Assembly (NCBI GenBank): GCA_963942565.1
Contig: OZ012686.1
Coordinates: 14,676,004 to 14,740,003 of the forward strand
DNA: 64,000 nt
Reading direction: 5' to 3'
From: Maea johnstoni
Taxonomy: Eukaryota; Annelida; Polychaeta; Spionida; Magelonidae
Positions 1 to 10,732 of this stretch are shown here, piece by piece. The notes below the pieces were generated by a model, which was not told the DNA's origin, did no database searches, and saw only the letters and a program-made list of their open reading frames with translations. Made by a program: the position numbers and the translations under genes. Each line of letters opens with the position of its first letter. Within the stretch, counting starts at the first letter, position 1.

Positions 1-13
1 TTATTATTAATAT

Positions 14-76
<63 letters not shown>

Positions 77-80
77 CAGT
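1..80. repeat. (TAG)n microsatellite
   Basis: Trinucleotide repeat at the left edge, nearly pure TAG/AGT for about 60 bases, so the true array probably extends outside the window. A shorter tract of the same type occurs near 51628-51648. Confidence 0.95.
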
Positions 81-348
81 AGTAATATTGTTATTATCAT
101 ATACAGATTATCAGATTGTCAAGATATTCTTGTGTGTCCGAACATGTATATGTCCCGGATATAAAGGTATGACTATCAATACCGTCCCGAGATACCAGAA
201 TTGTGATCAAAGGGTGTTAAACACTTTGTATAAGGATATACCTCAAATTTACACAGTGCTATCTAGATATTTAGTGGTAAATTGCAGAATGATAAAGTAC
301 GATAACTCCTCTAATAAGGGAGAAAGCAACACCAGAAGTAATGTTGGG

Positions 349-1340
349 CTCCCTTTGGTACAGGTCAACTGGCTATCAAACTGATATGGGTAACATAGCA
401 ACAGTACCAGCATTTACAAGCAGAGACAGAGAGAGGGAGGTACCCATGGAGTAATTGATTTTGGATGCTAATATATTTGTATTACATGATCACCCTTTGT
501 CTGAGTTTCAGCAAACACTTGTCTTGTCAAATCAAACAGAGGCTTGATCAGCATCAGTTGCTCCACTATTGCCAAATGTCAGTTGAGTATTTTGTTTTCA
601 AACACACGTAATCAATACAACATCTGTGTGAGTAGAGCCTCTGCGAAATGACAAATAACTCCTCTGGTAAGGGTGCGAGCAATTAACCCAGTCAAAATAC
701 TGAATGCATTAATAAAACCTCTGTGTACATATTGAAGCTCCTGTGATAGTGTTTCTACTATAAAACGACAGGAATCTGTGCACTATATTGACAATGCAAG
801 ACCCCTATAAACATTAATAGAAAACATCTCACTCCTATTTGAGAGGTTAATGGTAGGTGTTACCTAGTGGTTGGTCAATTCATATTCATCATTTTTCTTA
901 ACTTGGGGGCAGCTGCCTGAGGTAGGTTCCCTCAGAAAATATCCTTGAAAAATATGGCTTCAGCTGGTGGTACAAATGCCATATTGATTTTTTGTCTTTG
1001 TAGACACCTTTGAGCGGCACCTTGCTGAAAATTGTAAATGTAACAAACTTGTCTTGGTCGAAATCATGACAGACAAGACAATATGTGACAGAAGAAATGT
1101 AGTTACATACCTTTTGCAATTGTTTTATCTTTCTATTTCTGAAATTTAAATTTAAAAAATGCTTTTGGAAACTGGCTGCTTATTTCCGATCAAGTAATTG
1201 AATACTAAACCATTGCAGATGGGGTCCGAGAAAAACACATTTGGAATTAAGGGTCCATATTTGAAAAGCAATAAGCAGGGGTGGGGGGTCCAGACCAAAA
1301 TAACAATCATGGATGGGGGTGGGGGCTTGGTCTGAAAATC
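349..1340. repeat. First ~450 bp repeat unit plus its unique-looking tail
   Basis: Holds the first copy of a diverged unit marked by the ordered landmarks GATATGGGTAACATAG (383), CCATGGAGTAATTGATT (444), a TTGTCTGAGTT block and an AGGGNGAGAGCAACCCAG-like block. The stretch 700-1330 is repeated, diverged, at 3985-4440. No gene is recognised, and the short open frames here are not conserved. Confidence 0.6.
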
Positions 1341-1379
1341 AGACCTCCAACCACCCCCTGCTATGTTCCTTATTTAATG

Positions 1380-3010
1380 TAATCATTCTTTCAAAACATT
1401 TGATAAATTAAACTTGTATCAAACTTGTATGGGTAACATAGGACTGGTATAAGCATTCCCATGTATATAGAGTGGAGTAATTGATTATGAATGCTCATAT
1501 AGTAGTATTACACCGTTATTTTATTTTCTGTGTGTAAGCAAACACTTGTCTTGCTGCTAGAATTGCTTCAAATCAAACAGACGCCTGATCCGCATCAGTG
1601 GTCACTGTATTGCCAAATGTCAGGTAGATATTTCATATGAAAGTAATCAATACATCACCTGTTTAAGAAGAGTCCCTACAGAGTGATGTATAACTTCTCT
1701 CATTATGTAGAGAACCAGTTTGAAATCTAAAAACGTACTGAACAAACTAATGCAGCTTTGTTCTCTACTTTTGCAATTAATTTCAAAACACTGTTCTTTG
1801 CAATTGAGATTGTAAACTTTTTCCAGCAGAAGTAATGTTGGGCTCCCTACCATACAGGACAATTAGTAGCAAACATATATGGGTAACATAGGCCGGGTAT
1901 AAGTAATCGAACGTGCAGACAGAGATTGGGAGCATTTTCATGAAGTATTTTTTGTGGATGCTCATAGTCATATTAATTTATCAACCTTTGTCTGAGTTGT
2001 AACACACACTTGTCTTGCTGCTATCAGTGTATCAAATCAATCATGGGCTTGACCTGTATCAATTGCTCCACTAGCCTCAATGCCAGTTAAACCAATTTTG
2101 TCTTCAGGTGGAAGTAACCAATTCATCATCTGTGTGAGAGGAGGTCCAGGAAAGGGATGTCCTCTAAATAGGGAGAGAGCAACCCAGTTTGATGTTGATG
2201 CAGCTATATCAATTATGCAAGCATTCTTTCTAAACGCTCTTTTCTTTGTTTTAGATTTAGGGTATAAGCATTTCAGACCTGAAGTAATGTTTGGCTCATT
2301 TTGATACTGCTAATCTGATATAGGTAACATATCACTTGTAGGAGCATTCCAATGCAGAACGAGAAAAAGAGAGAAAGAGAGAGAGGGAGGGGAGGGGGGG
2401 GGGAGGGGGGTTGCCATGGAGTATTTGATTGTGGATGTGCATAGAGTAGCACTATGTGATCACCTTTTGTCTGATACTTTCATTGTACCAAGTCAAACAG
2501 TCTCGATCTGCATCAGTTGCCGCAGTATTGCTGAAATGTCAGGTTAATCGTTTATGTTGTTAAATGAAAGTGATCAATACATCATTTGTGTGAGCAGAGC
2601 CCCAGCAAAGTAGCAAATATCTTCTCTGATTAGGGCGTGCTACCCAGCTTGAATCCTATAAACATACTGAACAAATTGATTTAGCCAGGTTCTCTACTGT
2701 TGCAATCAGTTCTTAGTATCATATAAAACCCTCTAGCAGAGGTTTTAGATTTGAGGGTCAGAGGCATACAATATACCACCTAATGTACTAATACCTTAAT
2801 TACGAGCAATGTCTTTCCTGCATGATAAACAAAAATGAGCCGAATAGGAGGATTGACCATGACTTTTGGAACTTTCTTTTCCACTACCGGAATGAATCCA
2901 ATTCAAGTATCGATCCATTTCTGGCACAAGCTCTCTGCTGGTATTGTCAGGCATGTTCCTCCATATATCAATGAGTTAGCTGAACTTACAAAGAAATTTT
3001 AATATCCAAG
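1380..3010. repeat. Block A of a higher-order duplication (three ~450 bp units)
   Basis: Three successive units have their CCATGGAG-type landmark at about 1470, 1937 and 2413. The same order and the same flanking tail recur in 6690-8225 at 6769, 7166 and 7633. Each unit resembles its counterpart in the other block more than its neighbours, so a three-unit block was duplicated as a whole. A purine-rich GA/GGGA tract lies near 2360-2410. Confidence 0.65.
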
Positions 3011-3419
3011 AAAAATGCATCTTTGGTAGGGGAATGCCTTTAGATACAGCAATGGTAGCAAGTAAAGATTTATGATGGATACATTCAAACATAGCTTCAA
3101 AATCTATTTCTAAAACTTGTATATCCCTCCTCAATTAAGACATCCTTAACTGCTGTTTATTAGTGGTGTTATTGTATGTATTAATATATAGATTTAGCTA
3201 TTCATACAGCCATGTTCTATTTAATACTTACATGGGAACAGGAATCTTAATGTGGGTTATTAAATAAATGTCATTAGATGCAATAATAACAGCTTGGGTA
3301 GCTACAATTAATAGGTGTACTTGTATTTGACGTTTTAGCCATACCATTGTTTGTAACACATATCATATCTTTCTTTCTTATTTATATTTATACTCAATCA
3401 ACTTTTACTTATTTTTCAG

Positions 3420-3550
3420 ATGCATCCATTTTGAAATGGTACCACACCCAGAGGACAAGGTTTTCCAAGCTCCGAGCGGGTCTACCCATCAAGGCGTCCC
3501 AGAAGTGGTCTGGTGATGGACTTTCCAGCAGAAATTATGAACCTGCTAGT
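3420..3550 (+). CDS. Possible internal coding exon, MADF-like basic segment
   Basis: A good acceptor (TTTACTTATTTTTCAG) precedes an open 131 bp segment that ends at a consensus donor (GTGAGT). The frame completes a split codon with its first two bases and ends at a codon boundary. The peptide contains the run WYHTQRTRFSKLR followed by KASQKW, which resembles the middle of MADF/Myb-like DNA-binding domains found in animal transposon-derived and transcription-factor proteins. That family link is inference from short motifs. The exon lies between repeat blocks A and B, so those repeats would be intronic. Upstream exons were not found and may lie left of the window. It could also be a relic of a transposon gene. 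Confidence 0.4.
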
Positions 3551-3604
3551 GTGAGTGTACTCATTTCCTAACAGTGATTTCATTTTCATTGTATCTTTGT
3601 AACT

Positions 3605-3830
3605 TCTTTTTTCGTCACATTTATGCCATAATGTGGCTGATTCGTGACTAGCCAGTTGTAAGTAGTGGAGGAAACCGGAATACCCGGCGAAAACCACCAC
3701 CTAACCCCAAGTCACTGGCAACTTTCTCACAAGCCCAGGCCGGGATCTGAACCCAGGCAGTGGTGAGAGATAGCGTGCAGTCAGTGGCGACGCCTTAGAC
3801 CACACGGCCATCAGAGCAGGCCTTCATTGT
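3605..3830 (-). mobile_element. tRNA-derived SINE (copy 1)
   Basis: Read on the minus strand, the head has an A-box-like TGGCCGTGTGGTCTAAGGC and a B-box-like GGTTCAGATCC. A conserved body follows with GGTTTTCGCCGGGTATTCC and TTTCCTCCACTACTTACAA. Related copies lie at 38055-38235 and 58480-58590. The body resembles the core of widespread animal SINE superfamilies; the exact family was not determined. Confidence 0.7.
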
Positions 3831-3984
3831 ATCAGTATCATATGTATATGGCGTCCTTCTGTAGCAACGTTGAAGTATTTAGCTGCCTTAATACTGATAA
3901 TGTTTAATCATGTGACTTTATAGCTTCGAAATTGCTTCTTGCCTCTGACTATGAAGACAGAGGTTCACCGTAGCCAACTTCTGT

Positions 3985-4680
3985 GTACACAATAGAAAGC
4001 CCCTATGGTATCACTACTATTAAACGATGGGAATCTATGCACTATGTTGACAATGCGATACCCCTGTTAACATAAATGGAAAAAATATCATTCATGCTGA
4101 AGGTAAATTGTAGGTGTTAACTAGTGGCTGGTTAATTTCTATTTACGAAAATTGTATATTTGACAAGCTTCTCTTTGTCTGAATCTCAAATCCTTTCATT
4201 TGTGACATAGAGGAAATGTAATAACATACTTTGTTTTATCATTCTTTTTCCGAAATCAAAATGAAAAGATGTCTTTGGAAACTGGAAGCACTGATCATGC
4301 AATCACGTAACTAAGTACTAAATCATTGTAGGTGGGGTCCAAAAAAACAACAACATAGTATTAGGGGATCCATATTTCAACACATAAGCGGGGATGATGC
4401 CAGACCAAAATAGTAATCATTTGTGGGGGGTGGGTCTGAAAATCATAGTCATATTATCATTTGTTATTTTATCATTTTATATCCTATGATATAGTCAATA
4501 AAGATACAATACAATACAATTACCAGTATTTGATCAACTTTCGACAGAGTTTAAGCAAACAATTATCTTGCTGCTATTGCTTTCAGTACATCAGCAGTCA
4601 GACCTGCATCAGTTGTTGCAATAGCCAAAATGTCAGTTAAACCTTTAATGTCTTTGAGATAACGTGTTCAATGTATCATA
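3985..4680. repeat. Partial repeat units left of the LINE insertion
   Basis: 3985-4440 is a diverged copy of 700-1330. About 4530-4680 is a broken ~450 bp unit interrupted by the LINE that follows. A short LINE-like 3' tail (AGTCAATAAAGATACAATAC) lies at 4490-4521. No gene is recognised. Confidence 0.55.
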
Positions 4681-6590
4681 ATAATAATAATAATAATATT
4701 GTCATTTGATATTGCGCCCTTTCCATATAAACATGCTCAAAGGCGCATTACATTCATTGTCAGAGGATAGATGTTGATATCCACATAGTTATTTGATAAA
4801 TACATCTTTGAACAGATGTGTTTTCAATTGTCGTTTGAAGATTGCCACACTCCCAGCTGCCCGAATATTATTTGGGAGCTGATTCCATAGTTTTGGGGCA
4901 CAGGCACTAAATGATCTGTCACCGTAGGTTTTCATGTTGGTTCTCGGCTCACAGAGTAAGTTCTTGGATGTTGATCTCAGTGTCCGTGGTGGGACATACT
5001 CTTTCAGCATTTCCCTCAGGTAAGAGGGTGCAGTTCCATGCAAACACTTGTACGCCAGGAGAAGAATCTTGAATTCAATTCTCTTCCTGACTGGTAACCA
5101 GTGAAGTTCCTTTAGTACTGGAGTGATATGGTCATACTTCTTTGTGAGTGTGATCACCCTGGCGGCATTATTTTGTACTCTCTGGAGCTTACATATTAGC
5201 TCTTCAGGTATTCCACAGAGAAGTCCATTGCAGTAGTCGAATCTTGAGGTTACCAGGGATATGACAGCACCTTTAGTTGATTCTGCAGTCAAGTATTTTC
5301 TGATCCTTCCAATGTTTCGAAGGTGATAGTTTGCAGATTTGACTGCCTTTGACACATGTGCGGCCATATTCATGCTTGGATCAAAAACAGAGCCCAGATT
5401 GCCGATAGGTATATTGAGAATCTTAACAATCTCACCATTTACGGAGATGCTAGGCACAGATATTTTGGCTCGCTGCTTAGGGGTACCTAGCACTAGGACT
5501 TCTATGGAACGCCCAGTGTGCCAAAACCACATGTTTCTGAAACATGTGAGATGTTTAGGAAACATGTACATGTTTCCTAAACATCATTCGCCATATTTAT
5601 GAGATATCACCTAAATGCAGAGATATCTCCTAAACATGAGAGATGTTTCAGAAACATCGCGGATTACTAGATATGTCTGACAGAAATCATCAATAAAGTC
5701 AGAGATATTTAAGAAACATCTCTCATTTAAGTGATATCACTCGTGATATCACTTAATTGAGAGATGTTTCCTAAACATGTACATGTTTTAGTGATATCAC
5801 AGTATCACTTGAGTGATATCACCTAATTGTGAGATGTTTCTTAAACATGTACATGTTTCTGAAACATCACTCATTTACGTGATATCTCGGACAGTACCCT
5901 TTTGGATACATCAGGCACTAAAAGAGATATCACTTAAATGCAAGATGTTTCTTAAACATGTACATGTTTAAGAAACATCTTGTATTTAAGTGATATCACT
6001 CACATTTAGGTGATATCATGATATCACATAATTCAGAGATGTTTATGAAATATCTCTGAATTATGTGATATCGCGATATCATCAAAATGAATTAGGTGAT
6101 ATCTCTCGAAGTCAGAGATGTTTCGTAAACATCTCAGATGTTTCAGAAATATGTGGTTTTGACACGCCAGGCGAACCTGACGCCATTGTGCCAAAACTAT
6201 ATTTGAGAGATATCCATTAAATAAGAGAGATGTTTGCGAAACATCTCTCAATTAGGTGATATCACTTCAAAAAATTAAGAGATATCTTGTAAACATGTAA
6301 GATGTTTGTGAAATATCGCGATGTTTCCTAAACATCTCACATGTTTCAGAAACATGTGGTTTTGGCACACTGGGCGTTCCATAGACTTCCGTTTTGTCTG
6401 CATTCAGTTTTAGCTTGTTCTGTGACATCCATGTATATATGTCAGTGAGGCAGCCCTCCAGCCTAGCAACTCCTATGTCCACAGCTTGTTGAGTGATAGG
6501 TTTTATTGCCAGATAGAGCTGTGTGTCGTCTGCATATATGTGAAGCTCTAAACCATGCTTTCTGATGAGTGAGAGGAGGCCAAGCAAAGT
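4681..6590 (-). mobile_element. 5'-truncated L2/CR1-like LINE, split by a DNA transposon
   Basis: Minus-strand reverse-transcriptase remnant in two pieces. 6389-6590 encodes the catalytic YADD region (HIYADDTQLYL) and the following NKLKLNADKTE. 4789-5501 encodes the thumb and C-terminus (SRFDYCNGLLCGIP, LHWLPVRKRIEFKILLL, and a closing KLWNQLPNNIR block), about 235 residues with no stop. The 3' end is a short UTR containing AAGGGCGCAATATC-like sequence and an (ATT)n tail at 4680, typical of L2-type elements. The endonuclease and the first half of the RT are absent, so the copy is 5'-truncated and dead. The reading frame is intact on both sides of the insert, so it inserted into a fairly young LINE copy. 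The LINE itself sits in a ~450 bp repeat unit. Confidence 0.85.
5502..6384. mobile_element. 883 bp palindrome-rich non-autonomous DNA transposon, AAGT target duplication
   Basis: The ends are 64 bp inverted repeats that match perfectly by eye, starting CTATGGAACGCCCAGTGTGC. The element is flanked by the 4 bp direct repeat ACTT (5498-5501 and 6385-6388; AAGT on the LINE strand). Removing the insert and one ACTT restores the LINE codons for Lys-Thr-Glu-Val-Leu-Val-Leu-Gly. The interior is built almost wholly from short self-complementary words: GATATC (GTGATATCAC, GAGATATCTC) and AGATGTTT...AAACATGT/ACATGTTT...AAACATCT. An internal segment near 6152-6195 (GGTTTTGACACGCC ... TGTGCCAAAAC) repeats the terminal motif, hinting at a composite origin. 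There is no coding frame. The superfamily is not assigned; 4 bp duplications occur in Sola, Chapaev and Ginger groups. Confidence 0.88.
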
Positions 6591-6689
6591 GATGCATAAG
6601 TCTTCTGATAAGGGAGAGAGCAACCCTTCTCGAACTCTAACCACATACAGGAAAATCTGATGCAGCCATTTTCTCTCTAACTGTAAACT

Positions 6690-8225
6690 GGGTATCACAC
6701 TTATATAGATAACATACGACTGGTGTTAGCAGTCACATGTAGAGAGAGAGATCGAGGGGGTGCGTTTCCATGGTGTAATTGATTATGAAGGCTCATGTAG
6801 TAGTATATTACACGGTTATTAAGTTTTATGAGTGTAAACAAACACTTGTCTAGATGCTACAAATGAAAGTGATAAATACATCATCTGTCTGAGAAGAGTC
6901 CCTGCAGAGTGACAGATAACTTCTCTCATTAGGAAGAAATGGAACCAGTTTGAATGCTAAGACCACACTGAACAAGTGAATGCCTCTACGTTTCTACTTT
7001 GCAATCAATTTTTCAAACCATTGTTTTTTTGCAATTTAGAGTGTTAACATTTTGCAAAAGACGAAAGGTTGGCCTCCCTTTTATTCAGGACAATTGAAAC
7101 CTGATATGGGTAACATAGCTCTGGTATATGCAATCACACATACAGACTGGGAGTGAGGGCTGTTTTCATGAAGTATTTTCTTTGGAGGCACATAGTCATA
7201 TTAATTGATCAACTTTTGTCTGAGTTGTAACAAACACTTAAACATCATGCTGCTTTCATTGTATCAAACCAATCAGAGGGGTGGCCTCCATCAGTTGTTG
7301 CACTAGCCGGGATGTCAGTTAAGCTATTCTTGTCTTCAAGTGAAAGTAATCAATTCATCATCTGTGTGAAAAGAGGCCCAGAAAAGCGATGCATAAGTCC
7401 TCTAAATAGGGAGAGAGCAACCCACTTTGGACAAGTTGATACAGCTATGTTAATTCTTTCTAAATGCTTTTTTTCTTTCTTTTTTTTTAATTTAGGGTAT
7501 GTGCATTTCACACCTGAAGTAATGTCTGGCTTATTTTGATATAGGTAAACTGGTTATCAAACTGATATGGGTAACATTGCACTGGTAAAGCATTCAAACA
7601 CAGAAGGAGAAAGAGGTGGGTGACGGGGGTTTCCATGGAGTAATTGATTGTAGATGCGCATATAGTCGCACTATGTGATCACCTTTTGTCTGAGTTTAAG
7701 CAAACACGTTTCTTAATGCCACCAATAAACAGTCTTGATCTGCATCAGTTGCCACAGTATTGCCAAAATATCAGGTAGATAGTTTATGTTTTCAAATGAA
7801 TAATTAATACACCATCTGTGTTCACGAGCAAGAGCCCAGCAAAGTGACAAATATCTCCTCCTCTGGGGAGTGCGACCCAGTTTGAATTCTAAAAACATAC
7901 TGGACATAATGATGTAGCCAGGTTATCTACTGTTGCAATCAGTATTCAGTATCAAATAAAACCCTCCCACACACATTTTAGTTTTGGGGCTCAGATGTAT
8001 ACAGTGCCACCTAATACTAATACCTAAATTACGAGCAATGTCTTTCCTGCATAATAAACAAAAGTAAGTTGAACAGGAGGATTGATTTTTGGAACTCTCT
8101 TGATTACTTCTGGACTGGATCCAGCCCAAGTATCCATTCAAGGCCCAAGCTCTCTGCTGCTGGCTGTTAGGCATGTTCATCAATGTATCAATGATTTTAA
8201 TAGAATTTCTAATATTCAAGAAAAG
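6690..8225. repeat. Block B of the higher-order duplication
   Basis: Three diverged ~450 bp units (landmarks at 6769, 7166 and 7633) correspond in order to block A (1380-3010). The shared right-hand tail includes ACGAGCAATGTCTTTCCTGC (8030-8050; block A 2803-2822) and AAGCTCTCTGCTG. No convincing coding sequence. Confidence 0.65.
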
Positions 8226-8555
8226 TAAATAACATCCATAAAACATTTTTGATTACATTTCATTTGTGCCAACGACATTGGATAGTAGTTTCAAAATTTT
8301 GCGATTAAAAAGTTGCATGATTAACAAGATGGCGGGCTACATTTATATTTGATTTTAATCCTTTTAAATGCAGTTTAAATTGTTATTAATCATTTGCATA
8401 AACAATTGAACAAGAATCCCTTTGTTGGCTCACAATCAAAATGTCAATCAGACAAAATGTCCAAGGTCTAGGCACAGGTCACGTATACACATGACTCTCT
8501 GATTTGTGATGACGTCATATCTTCAACATACCTGAACTCATGAATATTTATATTC

Positions 8556-8558
<3 letters not shown>
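8226..8558. other. Gene-free stretch with a shared CRE-bearing block
   Basis: No gene. A palindromic TGACGTCA lies at 8510-8517 inside CTGATTTGTGATGACGTCA. The same block recurs at 23386-23404 upstream of the SLC16 gene, and both are preceded by a similar ATACACA stretch. Confidence 0.5.

Positions 8559-8647
<89 letters not shown>
8559..8647. repeat. (TA)n microsatellite
   Basis: About 44 TA units with no visible interruption. Confidence 0.97.
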
Positions 8648-8649
<2 letters not shown>

Positions 8650-8714
8650 GTACATATTTAGGTTATTTTGTATGGTCAAAGCATTTTTCTTATTGTGTTG
8701 TTTAAACATTTCAG

Positions 8715-8783
8715 ATGTTTGAGGAGGTGAGGGAACAGTCGCAAAAAAATTCTACTGTAGCAACAGAGTCAGAGAGCAGTTAG
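8715..8783 (+). CDS. Possible terminal coding exon
   Basis: A strong acceptor context (TTGTTTAAACATTTCAG) is followed by 23 codons ending in TAG. The peptide is MFEEVREQSQKNSTVATESE followed by Ser-Ser. If the first base is codon position 1, this exon is in phase with the donor at 3550, so the two could join directly or through unseen exons. A serine- and glutamate-rich tail after a MADF-like exon is plausible but not diagnostic. Two polyadenylation signals follow at 9569 and 9823. Confidence 0.35.
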   Translation: MFEEVREQSQKNSTVATESESS

Positions 8784-9850
8784 CGCTATGACAACTTCCA
8801 TGCAGCGTTACCCCTGAGAGAGTGACTACAAACTCCCTTCTGCAAATTCTCCTAATCATTATTCATCAAGCAGAGCTTCCTCAGCTAGTCCTGCAGAGTT
8901 ATAGCCTGATTCCAGACATTGGCCCATGAACCCAACCCGGGGATCAGTTTGGAGGTGTCTGGAGTGTTGGTATACAGAGCAGGCTAACTCACAACTTGTG
9001 CTTGAGAAACATTAGCAGAAGCAGTGCCATACACTGCTACTCAGGGGTACTGGCAGGCCAACTGGTCACAAAGCCATGGCGGATTCCACTGATTTCCAGT
9101 TGGAGTACTGTGCCATCTCCTACTTTAGAAGACCATAACAAAGTCATTGAACCTTCTTCTTGTTTGTAAGCTGAGGATAACCAGAGAAAGCAAGAAATGG
9201 ACGATTTTTATTTTTAAAAACTTATTTTTTCATTTTGGTTTCAGTATCACATGTTCAAACATTTTAAAGTTATATGTGTTAAGCTAAACACGGAACATTT
9301 CTTTATTTTTTATTTGATATTTGAGGACAACCAATGAAGCAAAATATAGACTTTTTGAAAAAAAATGTTGGATGTTATATAATCACTGAATTTTCTACCC
9401 TTCTCCTCATTTAATTGACGTCACTCAGCTAAAGCAAAATATATACATATATGGATACGTAATTAGCACTTATTTTCATTTCATTGTCACTTGCTTAATT
9501 ATCCATCTTGATTGACACTGAAATTTCTCCCCTTCTTTTAGTCAATTGTCAACACCAAGTTAAACCAAAATAAAGACATAGGATTTGTCATGAAATGGTA
9601 TTTTTTATTAGAGTGTTGCATGGTTATCTATCCATACTAAAGTAATACACTGAACTATTCTTCCTTCTCGTTAGTCACTTTCAGTGTCACCTAGTTCAGC
9701 ACATCAACATTTCCATTGTAAAACTACATGTATACACTGAACTTCCTTTTTCAGTGTAAAATGAATGAAAATACTTGTTTGTAAATATAAATTACTGTCT
9801 TATACGTATTGATGCTTCATATAATAAAAAATGAAACAATATCTAACTGC
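8784..9850 (+). other. Possible 3' UTR with two AATAAA signals
   Basis: AT-rich, repeat-poor sequence follows the possible stop codon. AATAAA occurs at 9569-9574 and 9823-9828. The label depends on the exon at 8715-8783 being real. Confidence 0.3.
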
Positions 9851-10519
9851 AATTGTCTTTTTTATTTCATTTAAAGTATGTTTACATGTTCACAATATAT
9901 TTTCCCCATAAAACCCTTCATCAAATAGTTGAAGAAATGACATATCCTGTACCCTTTGTATTGACTTCGGGAAATAGTCATAATAGACAATGAAGGCTAC
10001 AAGAGGTCTTTTTGGTAGCTCCACATATTTATGAAGCCTTCATAAACCATTCGGATGTCTTCTTTTTGTATACATGAACTAATCGTAGGCGTCATCTGCT
10101 CCATTCAGACCAATGCAAACCTACTCATCATCTACTTTCCATATCCTTATATCCAAAAAGAAAGAAAGACCCCTAACTTAGAGATCTCCATCCAAGTCCA
10201 AGATCTATCAGATTCGGAAGAGATATAGTTTGTAAATTGTGCCTTTTGATAATGCAATGCTGTTGATTCATGATGGCAATCAATGGTGGATTCTAGTACA
10301 GTTTGGCAGTATTATTATCTCTTCATTCAGGCAAAATATCTGTAGTTCATTATTCTGTATGTAACGCAATCGAGGCAAATGGAACCTTTAGTGCCTGCTG
10401 CCTGAAGACCAATATACTAGCTAACAATGTGAGGGGCCTGACATTTACACTACTGATATAAAATTTATACCATATTGAATACCATGTATGAAATAGTCTC
10501 TCATCTAACATCGCTGCTC
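9851..10519. other. No recognised feature
   Basis: AT-rich sequence; no gene, repeat family or splice-site pair could be supported. Confidence 0.5.
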
Positions 10520-10732
10520 GTAACCCTTGTGCTGCTGGTGGCGAAGTTGGCCAAAACAAAATAATGCAATAATCCTGAGAAATCACAAAAACCCTGGTAT
10601 ATGGGTACTCAAATAAGAGTATTCCATGAGGGCTATCTAATGAGTACCAACATGACAGGGTTTAGATCTTTTGCAAAAATATTTGCCTTTTTGTGCTTTC
10701 GACGGATGAAGCCTCAGCATTGGAAGGGTTAA
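10520..10732 (-). mobile_element. TTAA-MITE family A copy
   Basis: 213 bp element bounded by TAACCCTTGTGCTGCTGG and CAGCATTGGAAGGGTTAA, in reverse orientation relative to most copies. It is the only family A copy left of 33 kb. Confidence 0.85.

Noticed and set aside
2080-2304. Similar 74- and 75-codon frames at 2080 and 7312 sharing SNQFIICV and PLNRERAT
   Set aside because: They lie in duplicated ~450 bp repeat units, other units do not keep the frame, and no domain or splice support exists. Similarity follows from the duplication.
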